Shown here in pieces: positions 50,026 through 58,285 of a stretch of DNA of 64,000 nt (positions are counted from its first letter, which is position 1; each line of letters starts with the position of its first letter). Origin of the DNA: an uncultured bacterium (GTDB lineage Bacteria; Planctomycetota; UBA8742; UBA2392); the NCBI GenBank assembly GCA_938014885.1, contig CALLQI010000017.1:214260-278259 (forward strand), read 5' to 3'. The position numbers and the translations under genes are program-made. The notes under the pieces are model-generated. The model made no database searches and was not told the origin of the DNA. It worked only from the letters and a program-made list of their open reading frames with translations.

Positions 50026-51015
50026 ATGTTCCTGTCCCCCACCGGCGACACGTTGTTCTACAAGCGCCGGGTGGACGGTCTGGACACCCTGTTCGTGTTC
50101 CAGCCCGACACTTCGCGCGTCGAAGTTCATGCCCAACTGGCATCAAGTCCCGATCACTTGCGCGCCTGGCCGACGCACGGCGGGCAACTGGTGGTCGCAA
50201 TCGGCTGGCCGCGCAACCCGGGCGGTCTGCGCTTTCGGTTCTTCGATACAGCTCGGGTCGCGTCGGCCTTGCAACGCACGGCCTCGCGCATCAACGAAGC
50301 ACTGACCGACCTGCCTGCGTTGGGCGAGTTCACCCCCGAACGGCAGCAGCTGCCTGAGAGCGTCTTTGTGTGCGTGCGCGGCGAGCAAGTCGTGCTACCG
50401 GGCCTGTTTCCCAACGGCGAACGCCAGACGCCAGCGGTGTATGAGATTGACGGGCGCACCGCCACCTCTCGCGTGGTGCCGTTGCCGTTCCTGCCTGCGA
50501 CTGCGCTGCCGGGCATGCTTTATGACGAGCCGGGGAACGAGCGCCGCTGGCTTACGGTCGGCGACAGCCACCATCTGTTCGTACTGGATGCCAAGACGCA
50601 CGGGCTTGTGGGCGACATCATCTGGCCCGCAGAACAGCAGGCTCTGGCGCGCGTCGCGTTTCACCCCACGCGCGACGAGGCCTGGATCAGCGCGCTTTCC
50701 AGCATCTTCATCTACAGCCGCAGCAGCCTGCAACTTCTGGGCGAAATCCCGATCGAAGAAGAACTGCGCTGGCACCGGGGCGAGCGCGTCAGCGGCTTCA
50801 TCGGCGGCGTTGTTTTCAGCCATGATGGTGCCAAGGCGCTGGTCGCGAGGCCGCTCTCGGGCGACCTGCTTGAAATCGAAGTGAATTCGCGGCGGAAGCT
50901 CGGCCGTGTACCCGTGGTCGTAGACCCGCTTGAGCTGCTGGCGGCACCGGCGCTGGGGCGCGTGTACATGCAGAGTTTGCGCAACGGCAACATCAGCTGG
51001 ATGCCGTATCGATGA
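50026..51015 (+). CDS. Beta-propeller-like hypothetical protein
   Basis: 329 residues with no signal peptide or membrane helix. Repeating strands of the YVTN/WD type are suggested: MFLSPTGDTLFYKRR, ALARVAFHPTRDEAWISAL, GGVVFSHDGAKALVARPLSG, and VNSRRKLGRVPV, each with a small residue-Asp turn. Family not recognised, so the propeller is inferred from spacing rather than a strong motif. The ATG follows the aminotransferase stop by 2 bp with TAAGGCG upstream. DUF58 follows after 109 bp. Confidence 0.65.
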   Translation: MFLSPTGDTLFYKRRVDGLDTLFVFQPDTSRVEVHAQLASSPDHLRAWPTHGGQLVVAIGWPRNPGGLRFRFFDTARVASALQRTASRINEALTDLPALGEFTPERQQLPESVFVCVRGEQVVLPGLFPNGERQTPAVYEIDGRTATSRVVPLPFLPATALPGMLYDEPGNERRWLTVGDSHHLFVLDAKTHGLVGDIIWPAEQQALARVAFHPTRDEAWISALSSIFIYSRSSLQLLGEIPIEEELRWHRGERVSGFIGGVVFSHDGAKALVARPLSGDLLEIEVNSRRKLGRVPVVVDPLELLAAPALGRVYMQSLRNGNISWMPYR

Positions 51016-51124
51016 TTCGATTCCACAGGCTGCCTTGCACGACCGATTGGCACCGCCTGCCCAGTCCGCCGATATTGCCTAAACCTGGCGCCCTGCTTGC
51101 GCGTTAAAGTAGCCGGAGACTGCG

Positions 51125-52342
51125 TTGAAGTTGCGGCTCAAAACCCGACTGCGTCGTCTGGCGTTTCGCCTGGCGGTGCTGCCTGTGCCCACCCGGCTGG
51201 GCTGGTACTTTTTTGGCGCAGGCCTGCTGATGTTCAGCGCGGGCACCTTGTACCTCGAAAACAGCTTTCTTCTGCTGGCCAGCGTGCCGGCAGGCCTGCT
51301 GCTGCTGAACGCGCTGGCCGTATGGCTGAACCTGCGGCGCGTGACCGTACGCCGCGAACTGCGGCCTGACACCCATGCCGGCGAAGCATTGGATGTCAGC
51401 CTTGTGTGCGTCAACCCGGGCGTGGTGCCACGCTTTGCCCTGGAACTTGATGACGAAAACCAGACTGACCTGTATCGCGACGAATCCGCCAGCGTGACGC
51501 TGATGGTGCCCGCGAAGTCCGAGATGGCCACCCGCTACACGGCCGTGTTCGGCCGTCGTGGCCGTCACGCACTGCGCGACATTGTGCTCAGCACCGCATT
51601 CCCGTTCGGCCTGATGCGCATGACCCGGCACCTGCAATGGCAGAGTGACGTGCTGGTCTACCCGCGACCCGTGCGACTGGCCCCGCAACTTGAGGAAAAG
51701 CTGCTGGCCGCGGCACGGTTCTTCGGTGAAAGCAGCATCGCAAGCCGCGGTCAGGAAGAAGTCTATGGCGTGCGCGAGTATCTGCCGGGGCAGAACGTCG
51801 CGCGCATCCACTGGCGCACCACGGCGCGCACCGGCAAGCCGATGATCCTTGAACTGGAAGGGCGCCAGGACGCAAGTTTCTGCATCGTGCTGGATACCGC
51901 GCCCGTCGGCGATCCCGGCACACTGCGCGCGCGGCTTGAGGCACTGGTAGGGCTGTGCGCGGGACTGACCTGGTTCTTCACGCGGCAAGGCATGCTGTTC
52001 CGGTTCGCTTGGCACGGTGAGCAGCTGCAAGTGAGTCCTCCCGGGCGCGGCGACCCGCACTACTTCGGCATCATGGAGCGTCTCGCCACCGCCGGATTCT
52101 CTGACGCGCGGCTGGGCGACTGGATCGGGGAAGTCGGAGTCGGCGGTGCCGCGGAAGTACCCGTGGTGCTGACACTGGGCACTCGCGAACACGCCGAAGC
52201 CTCCATGCGGCTGGGACTGAACGCCGTGGTGGTTGGGGCCACAGACCCCGACTTCAAGCAGCACCTGCGCTACGACAACATCGGGCGGCGCAGCGTTTCC
52301 ACCACCGAACTCGCCGGCGATGCGGCAAGGCAGGCTCCATGA
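51125..52342 (+). CDS. DUF58 protein of the MoxR/BatA-type cluster
   Basis: 405 residues. Two N-terminal membrane helices (GWYFFGAGLLMFSAGTLYL; LLLASVPAGLLLLNAL) are followed by a beta region and the DUF58 core SRGQEEVYGVREYLPGQNVARIHWRTTARTG, then ILELEGRQDASFCIVLDTA, a von Willebrand-like strand. The start is TTG 51125 with GGAGA five bases upstream. Its stop overlaps the transglutaminase gene by four bases. In relatives DUF58, transglutaminase and VWA genes sit with a MoxR AAA ATPase; that ATPase is not in this window. Confidence 0.92.
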   Translation: MKLRLKTRLRRLAFRLAVLPVPTRLGWYFFGAGLLMFSAGTLYLENSFLLLASVPAGLLLLNALAVWLNLRRVTVRRELRPDTHAGEALDVSLVCVNPGVVPRFALELDDENQTDLYRDESASVTLMVPAKSEMATRYTAVFGRRGRHALRDIVLSTAFPFGLMRMTRHLQWQSDVLVYPRPVRLAPQLEEKLLAAARFFGESSIASRGQEEVYGVREYLPGQNVARIHWRTTARTGKPMILELEGRQDASFCIVLDTAPVGDPGTLRARLEALVGLCAGLTWFFTRQGMLFRFAWHGEQLQVSPPGRGDPHYFGIMERLATAGFSDARLGDWIGEVGVGGAAEVPVVLTLGTREHAEASMRLGLNAVVVGATDPDFKQHLRYDNIGRRSVSTTELAGDAARQAP

Positions 52343-54777
52343 ACCTTCAGGCCATGGACCGCATGCAGCAGGGACTCGCACGCCTGGCTGGCGTGGCACT
52401 CATCATCACGGCCGTGTGCTTCCAGCGGCGCGGCCTGATGGACTGGACCGAAGTGCTGTTCCTGGGCCTTTGCGTAGGCATGCAAGAGGCGTTTGCCCGC
52501 ATCTCGAAGCTGCGCAAAGTTCGCACGCTGATGTTTGTGGCGTACTCGGCGCTGCCGCTGCTGCTGGTGCTTGTCCACAGCCGCCAGATTGAGGCATTGC
52601 GCGAAGACTTTGTCGGCATGGTGCTCTTCACGCCTTTACCGCTGGTGCTGGTCTGCATGCAGATCATGGTGCTGTACCTGAAGGAAAGCCCACGGCTTGT
52701 CAGCGTGGTGCTGGTGCTGACCTTGTTCTCGGTCGTCATCGGCGTACGCCGCCCAGATGCCAGCAGCGTGTGGCCGTGGATGCTGGTGATAACGGCCCTG
52801 GCCGCGCTGTACCTGGCGCTGCAATACCCCGCGATGATCTTCCAAGGCGCGTCCGCGCGCAGGCGCGGGCCGCTGCCCCCACCGACACCACGGCCCGGCT
52901 ACGTGATGCGGCCGGCATTCTTTGGCACCGTGGCGCAGTACGCCGTGCTTTCGGTGGTTGCCGCCCTCGGATTGTACTTCGTGCTGCCCCGAATCGACCT
53001 TTCCGGCAACGCGCAGCCCGAAGTGATTGTGGTCGGCCAGCCCGGGACGAAGCCGGGCAACGGCATCGAGCCACCGGGTCCGAATCCCCGCACACCCCGC
53101 AACCCCGACGGATCGCCCAAGCAGCCGTCCGTGTCCGGGCTCGGCGATGGCGTGGACCTGGGCGACTTTGGCGAGATCAAGAAGACCAGCAACCCGGCCG
53201 CCCGCGTGAAGCCGTTGGACCAAGCCAGCGGCCGCCTCAAGCGCATCTATTTGCGCGCATTCACGTACTCTGAGTTCCGGGCTGGCCGCTGGACCGAAGG
53301 TCAAAGCGCGGCCATTGATCTGTACTCGGTACGCGACGGCGAGAAACGTGAACTGCCGCGCGCGCCCGGCCGCACCGGTTTGGGCTGGGCTTCGCTGAGC
53401 TACGAGATTGAGCTGACGCGCGCCGGTGTGGGCAACAAGGGACAGGTGCCGCTGCCCGTGGAAACCCGCGAATTGCTCGACTATCAGGGACCGCTTCAGT
53501 ACGACGCGCGGACCAACATGCTGCGCGCCCCCGAAATGGTCAGCGGCGACTTCTTCACCGTGAACACACGCACCCGCACGCTGACGGAATCGCAACTCGC
53601 CACAGCATTGCGTGGCCGCGCTGTCTCACGCGTGGATGAAAGCCTGCGGGCCTATGTGACGATGCCCGATGCGGTCCGGCGCGGCTTCCAGGCCCGCTTT
53701 GACCGCTGGCAGGAACTGCAGCGAATCGCCCGCGGCGACAACCGTACTGACCCAATCGAGCAACGAGGCATGTACGCCTGCGCCCGCGAGATTGTACGGA
53801 TGTTCCGCGAAGACAAGTTCGGCGAGCGCCCGAAGTGGGAGTACTCACTGACGCTGCGACCGATGCCGGGCGAGTACGCGATTGTCAGCTTCATGGACAC
53901 CCGCACTACTGAGTCTGAACGCTTCGGCCACTGTGAGTACTTTGCTTCGGCGATGTGCCTGTTGCTGCGCAGTTACGGCATTCCCGCGCGCCTGTGCGCG
54001 GGCTTCTCAAGCGATGCCAAGGACGAGCGGGGGCACTTCGTCGTGACCACCGGTGACGCGCACGCGTGGGTCGAAGCCTGGTTTGAAGGAGAAGGCTGGG
54101 TTGCCTTCGACCCCACGCCGCCCGGCACCGGAGAACAGCCTGATCCCGTCGCTTCCACTACCGACGAGCCGCAACCGCCCGCGCCCGAGCCCGTGATCGA
54201 GAAGCCCGACGCCAAACAGGCCCCCGGCCGCGACTGGATTGACGGTTTCGGTGATGACTCACAGTCGGCGTTGTACTCCACTCTCAGCAACACGGCGCGC
54301 GACTGGTTCTCGCGCGGCGACACCTTCCTGCGCGGCCTTACCGGCTGGATGCCGGGCTTTCTTCCGGAAAGCGGCTGGCTGCGCGCGGCCCTGCTGCTGG
54401 TACCGCCGCTGGGCGTGTTGCTGGGCTTTGCGCTGCTTCGCGTGAGGCGTGGCCGACGTGAACGCGCCATGATCGGTGAGGCCGGCAAGGGTATGACACG
54501 CCGCCATCGGGGCCTGTACGTACAGTTGATGATGCTGCTGGGAAAGCACGGCTACACGCGCATGGCAACGGAGACTCCGATGGAGTTTGCGTACCGGGTG
54601 CAGCGCCAGGGTGGGCCGCTGTTTGAATCGGTGGTGCCGCTTACGCGCCTGTACTACGACCTGCGCTACGGTGCCAAGACCGATGCCGAAGAAATGTTCC
54701 GCCAGCAGTTCACCGAGTATGCACGGCTGTTGCGCCGCGTCGTGTCGCCTGCACATGCAGCGGAAACCGCCGCCTGA
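52339..54777 (+). CDS. Membrane transglutaminase-like protein (DUF3488 + transglutaminase core)
   Basis: 812 residues. The first ~210 residues hold about five or six membrane helices (DUF3488 region), then a periplasmic part. The transglutaminase core has the Cys-His-Asp triad in FGHCEYFASAMCLLLRSYGIPARLC (Cys at about 532), TTGDAHAWVEAWFEGEGWVAFDPTP (His about 575, Asp about 590). A Pro-rich linker and one more helix (ALLLVPPLGVLLGFALL) lead to a cytoplasmic C-terminal domain. ATG 52339 overlaps the DUF58 stop. The 3' end overlaps the opposite-strand BatA-like gene by 68 bp. A protease or crosslinking role is possible; substrate unknown. Confidence 0.93.
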   Translation: MNLQAMDRMQQGLARLAGVALIITAVCFQRRGLMDWTEVLFLGLCVGMQEAFARISKLRKVRTLMFVAYSALPLLLVLVHSRQIEALREDFVGMVLFTPLPLVLVCMQIMVLYLKESPRLVSVVLVLTLFSVVIGVRRPDASSVWPWMLVITALAALYLALQYPAMIFQGASARRRGPLPPPTPRPGYVMRPAFFGTVAQYAVLSVVAALGLYFVLPRIDLSGNAQPEVIVVGQPGTKPGNGIEPPGPNPRTPRNPDGSPKQPSVSGLGDGVDLGDFGEIKKTSNPAARVKPLDQASGRLKRIYLRAFTYSEFRAGRWTEGQSAAIDLYSVRDGEKRELPRAPGRTGLGWASLSYEIELTRAGVGNKGQVPLPVETRELLDYQGPLQYDARTNMLRAPEMVSGDFFTVNTRTRTLTESQLATALRGRAVSRVDESLRAYVTMPDAVRRGFQARFDRWQELQRIARGDNRTDPIEQRGMYACAREIVRMFREDKFGERPKWEYSLTLRPMPGEYAIVSFMDTRTTESERFGHCEYFASAMCLLLRSYGIPARLCAGFSSDAKDERGHFVVTTGDAHAWVEAWFEGEGWVAFDPTPPGTGEQPDPVASTTDEPQPPAPEPVIEKPDAKQAPGRDWIDGFGDDSQSALYSTLSNTARDWFSRGDTFLRGLTGWMPGFLPESGWLRAALLLVPPLGVLLGFALLRVRRGRRERAMIGEAGKGMTRRHRGLYVQLMMLLGKHGYTRMATETPMEFAYRVQRQGGPLFESVVPLTRLYYDLRYGAKTDAEEMFRQQFTEYARLLRRVVSPAHAAETAA

Positions 54778-56569
54778 ACCAGTACCAGTCAAAGAGAAGC
54801 AAAGCAGCCGCCAGCAGCGCCAGCCACGGCCGCAGATCAAGCGCCCTGGTGCCGCCACCTTCGAAGGCGCGCAGCCACTCCTCAATCGCCGCGTCGCTGG
54901 CTTCGCTGCCCGGGCCGGCAACCGCGGTTTCCATGGGATCGAGCAGGCTTGCTCCCAGCGCGTTGACGCGCAGCCCGGGCAATCCGTCAAGCTGGTATGC
55001 GCCGGCGCTTTCGAGTGCTACCGGCCGACCGGGCTCAGAATCAAGCCAGTCTCCGTCCACATGTCTGATGCGGTATGCACCGCGGCCTTCGAGTTCACTG
55101 ACACGCAGCGCGTCGCGCGTCGTGAACGCACCATTCGGCAAAGGCTCGCGCACGCGGCGCACGTACTCGAACCAATTGGCCCACAGGATCAGCCACTCGT
55201 AGCGACCGGTGAATCCTTCGGCATCGGTGTCAGGATCAAACCCGACCACGATGTCTTCCACGCCGTTCTCGCGCACTACGGTCCCCAGCGGCACGCCGTT
55301 GGCCGATTCCAGCAGTGGCTTCAGCATCCGGTCGGTGCGGATCATCCGCGCGCGCGTCAAGTTCACGATCGGGTTGCCGGCGCCGCGCCACAGTACGGAC
55401 TGCACGGGCCTGGAGTCGCCGGCCTCAAGCGCGTTCGCTTCACTGAAGACAACGCCCGGCGGTGCTGCAGCGGGCCCAAGATACACGGCTGGAAGGCGCG
55501 AGCTTACGCCCGATGCGGCCTCGCCGGCAAACACCCACGCGGCATCCGGACCCGCCGTGGCAGCGAGGGTGATGATGCCCATGCCGTCGGCAATGGCTTC
55601 GCAGGCCTTGCGCAGGGCGACCGGGCATGGCTGCGGCAGTACCACCTCAAGCGGGCGCAGCGCGGCAAAGCGCACATAGGCAAAGTCATCCAGCGCCAGC
55701 GCGTCCTCAAGACGCAGGCGCGCCCGGTAAAGGCCGTCGGTGACGCCGGGGAATGTCACCGGGGTGCGCACACCGGGGCGCAGGTCCACATCGCGCGCGT
55801 CCACGAGTTCAACGACAACGCCGTCCACACGCTCCAGCACTACGGAACTGCGCAGAGGCTCACCCCCCGCGTACTCGATACCCACGAATACGTCGGCGCG
55901 TCCGCCCGGCTGTTCGGTTACGCCGGCGGCAACGATGCCCGCATTGGCGCGCGGGCTGCCGACGGGCACGAACAGTACGTTGTCAGGCACAACACCGGGG
56001 GCCGTATCGCCCAGCAGCACGAAGCGTTTGCCCGGTTCTGCTTCGGCGGCCGCGCGCAGGGACTGCGTCAGCCCGAGTTGGGCCGCACCCCGCTGCACGG
56101 GTTGGAGCATTGCCAGCGCAGAGGCAGCGGTGGCCGCCGGAACCGGCCTCAGCGTGCCGTCAAACGCCAGCACGGTGACTTCGCTGCCGTCGGTGCTAGC
56201 GACAATGGTTTCGGCTTGCTCTACGGCTAGCTGCAGGCGGCTGCGATTGCCTTCGCGTGTGGCCATGCTGGCGGTGACATCCATGACCAGCACCAGCGGT
56301 GCCTGCATGGCCTGCCCGCCCGGGATGCGCAGCCCCGCCAGTGCCAGCACCAGGGCTGACAGCGCAAGCAGCATCAGCAACAGCGACAACGAACGCCGCA
56401 ACATCTGAAACGGCGAAGTCGCCACTTGCGCGGTAGCCACGCCCTGCCAAAGCAATGTGCTTGGCACGCGCAATTTCACCGGCCGATGGCGCAGCATGAA
56501 CAACGCCAGCAGCGGCAGAATCAGAAGGCCGGCCCAAAGTGCGGCAGGGTTGGCGAAGAAGTCCGTCAT
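54710..56569 (-). CDS. BatA/VWA-domain membrane protein
   Basis: 619 residues. A BatA N-terminus with two helices (WAGLLILPLLALFML and RSLSLLLMLLALSALVLALAG) contains HRPVKLRVPSTLLWQG, then a VWA domain with the modified MIDAS DVTASMATREG and later VLLGDTAP. A beta-rich region (ADVFVGIEYAGGEPLRSSVVLERVDGVVVELVDA) resembles CARDB-like strands. A last helix (PWLALLAAALLLFDWYWF) precedes the end. It belongs functionally to the DUF58/transglutaminase system but is encoded on the opposite strand and converges with it, overlapping by 68 bp. Confidence 0.9.
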   Translation of the reverse strand: MTDFFANPAALWAGLLILPLLALFMLRHRPVKLRVPSTLLWQGVATAQVATSPFQMLRRSLSLLLMLLALSALVLALAGLRIPGGQAMQAPLVLVMDVTASMATREGNRSRLQLAVEQAETIVASTDGSEVTVLAFDGTLRPVPAATAASALAMLQPVQRGAAQLGLTQSLRAAAEAEPGKRFVLLGDTAPGVVPDNVLFVPVGSPRANAGIVAAGVTEQPGGRADVFVGIEYAGGEPLRSSVVLERVDGVVVELVDARDVDLRPGVRTPVTFPGVTDGLYRARLRLEDALALDDFAYVRFAALRPLEVVLPQPCPVALRKACEAIADGMGIITLAATAGPDAAWVFAGEAASGVSSRLPAVYLGPAAAPPGVVFSEANALEAGDSRPVQSVLWRGAGNPIVNLTRARMIRTDRMLKPLLESANGVPLGTVVRENGVEDIVVGFDPDTDAEGFTGRYEWLILWANWFEYVRRVREPLPNGAFTTRDALRVSELEGRGAYRIRHVDGDWLDSEPGRPVALESAGAYQLDGLPGLRVNALGASLLDPMETAVAGPGSEASDAAIEEWLRAFEGGGTRALDLRPWLALLAAALLLFDWYWFRRRFPLHVQATRRGATAVHTR

Positions 56570-56640
56570 CGAACCTGTGATTGTGGTTTGCGCAGCGCAG
56601 ATTGTAAGTGCGATTGCAGTGGCCCTGGGTGCAACAAGAA

Positions 56641-56664
56641 ATCACCGCGCCGAAGCGCGGTGAT
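56641..56664 (-). terminator. Intrinsic terminator of the STAS gene
   Basis: On the minus strand: ATCACCGCGC, loop TTCG, GCGCGGTGAT, then TTTCTTGTTG. The perfect 10-bp stem with a UUCG tetraloop lies 25 bp past the STAS stop. The plus-strand copy is followed by TTTGG, so it may act in both directions. Confidence 0.85.
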
Positions 56665-56689
56665 TTTGGAATCGAAAGGCAAAGCTGTC

Positions 56690-57853
56690 CTAGCGGCGGA
56701 AGCTCATGACGATCACGGTGCCGCCCTTGGGGTGCGGGCGCATCGCGAGGTCCGGCATGGCCTGTGCCGCCATCGGGAAGAAGCTGCGCGGGTCACCCTG
56801 CAGCGTCGGCCCGGCGACGATGAACTTGATCTGGAGGTTGCGGCGCGCGGGCAGGAACGCCACGGCGTAGCTTTCGTAAATGCGGCCCTGATAGCAATTC
56901 TGGAGCACACCCTGCAGCACTTGCTCCATGCCGCCGCGAAGCTGGTTGTAGTCGGCCTCGCTGTAGCCCGCGCGACGGCACATCGCGCCGAGGTACAGGT
57001 TGAAGCCTTCGCGGCATTCGGGCGTGAACGCGAGCGTCAGCTGGCTGGTCGCCGGCGCAAGTTCAACACCGAACTGCGGGTCCACCACGAACGCGGTGCC
57101 GCAACTCGGGCACTTGTAGCGGCCGGTCTGGCTGACCTTAAAGCTGGCGGTACAGTTCGGGCATGAGACCACAACCGGGTTCTGCGGGCTCGGAGGCACC
57201 CACTGGCCGGTGCCGGGGCGCGCGTACTGGCCGGTCGGCGGGCGCTGCGCCGGGTTTTGCACCACGCCGGTCTGGCGGCGCGGCATCTGCGAAGTCGGCT
57301 GACGCTGCGCGGCCGCCTGCTGCGGTGCGCCGTATCCCTGCTGCGGCGCGCCGTAACCCTGCTGCGGCGCACCATAGCCCTGCTGCTGCGGCTGTGGCCC
57401 GCGCTGCTGCTGCGGCGGCGCGTACTGCTGCTGCGGCGGGGGCGGGGCGTTGCGCGCCGGCGCGGCCTGAGCCGGCGCCGCGGCTTCGCCGCCTTTGCTG
57501 GTGGCCAGGAAGTTCACGGCCTCATCTTCATTGGTGAAGATGCGGAAGAACGAGTTCAGGCCAAGCATGTCGAACACGACCTTGACCTTGGGGTGCACGC
57601 GGATCAGCGCCAGTCCGCCGCCAACCTTTTCGAGGTTGTCGGCCGTGGCGACAAGGCTGCCCAGGCCCGTCGAGTTGACGTACTTGATGCCCTGCATATC
57701 AAGCACGAAGTTGGTGTAACCGTCCTCCTGAAGCTGCTTGAGCTGAGACTCGAAGGAGATAACGGTGGTTGCGTCAATGGCGCCTTCCACAACAACGCGC
57801 GCCGTGTTCGCGAGGGAATCAATGGGGGTGATGTCAAAGCGAAGGTCGGTCAA
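56690..57853 (-). CDS. STAS-domain protein with zinc ribbon and a possible degenerate anti-sigma-kinase-like domain
   Basis: 387 residues. Residues 1-115 form a STAS anti-sigma antagonist domain (TARVVVEGAIDATTVISFES; phosphorylatable Ser61 in YVNSTGLGSLVATADNL). A Gln/Pro linker follows with three perfect GYGAPQQ repeats. A zinc ribbon (CPNC...CPSC, about 232-252, MJ0042-like) comes next. The C-terminal ~110 residues (EQVLQGVLQNCYQGR; LPARRNLQIKFIVAG; KGGTVIVMSF) resemble an RsbW-type ATPase fold with the N-box and G-box residues changed; this part is inference. ATG 57853 begins it and a strong terminator follows. It may switch a sigma-factor pathway. Confidence 0.8.
   Translation of the reverse strand: MTDLRFDITPIDSLANTARVVVEGAIDATTVISFESQLKQLQEDGYTNFVLDMQGIKYVNSTGLGSLVATADNLEKVGGGLALIRVHPKVKVVFDMLGLNSFFRIFTNEDEAVNFLATSKGGEAAAPAQAAPARNAPPPPQQQYAPPQQQRGPQPQQQGYGAPQQGYGAPQQGYGAPQQAAAQRQPTSQMPRRQTGVVQNPAQRPPTGQYARPGTGQWVPPSPQNPVVVSCPNCTASFKVSQTGRYKCPSCGTAFVVDPQFGVELAPATSQLTLAFTPECREGFNLYLGAMCRRAGYSEADYNQLRGGMEQVLQGVLQNCYQGRIYESYAVAFLPARRNLQIKFIVAGPTLQGDPRSFFPMAAQAMPDLAMRPHPKGGTVIVMSFRR
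57318..57380 (-). repeat. Three tandem 21-bp repeats encoding GYGAPQQ
   Basis: Units at 57318-57338, 57339-57359 and 57360-57380 differ at only a few, mostly third, codon positions. They lie within the Gln/Pro linker of the STAS protein. Recent expansion by slippage is likely. Confidence 0.85.
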
Positions 57854-58285
57854 GGGTGCTCCTTAGAAGCTATCCGCGCGCAAGCTTGAAATTGCAAGAC
57901 TTGCACACCCCGTGCTCGGGTAGACATTCCAGATCAAGTATTGGTCAGGCGATTCAGGTCTGTCATTAGTACATCACGCCCTGCGTAGCGTCAACCGCAA
58001 ACAATGGTTACGACAAACTGTCTGGTTTGAAATCGACCTTGCCTTACTTGCGGCCACAATCTTACCTACTACAATTCGTGACACTGGGATGAGACAACCC
58101 ATCCTGACCGGATAAGTCAAAACCAAGCTTTGGTTTGCGTAGCGGCTTGAGCAGTGTTCACGCAGGCGGCTGTTTCGCAAGCGGGTCAGATGTACGCAGT
58201 TCTGACGTTCATGGCACGCCACGAACGCGCTACGGAATGCACATGCATTCCGGCGGACGCCTTCGCAAGGATACGGGCAAGTTCA
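57854..58285. promoter_or_regulatory. 432-bp AT-richer divergent region
   Basis: No gene is seen. GC is low locally (27 of 60 in 58021-58080, hand-counted). It contains AAACCAA-GCT-TTGGTTT (58120-58136) and a GGATG...CATCC pair (58087-58104). It separates the minus-strand STAS gene from the plus-strand MshEN gene, so it should carry promoters for both; I cannot place boxes reliably. An in-frame extension of the next gene to 58154 looks non-coding. Confidence 0.55.

Noticed and set aside
54587..56230. Plus-strand frame opposite the BatA/VWA gene
   Set aside because: The BatA-type helices and VWA motif are on the minus strand; the other frame is Arg/His/Gln-rich with no motif.
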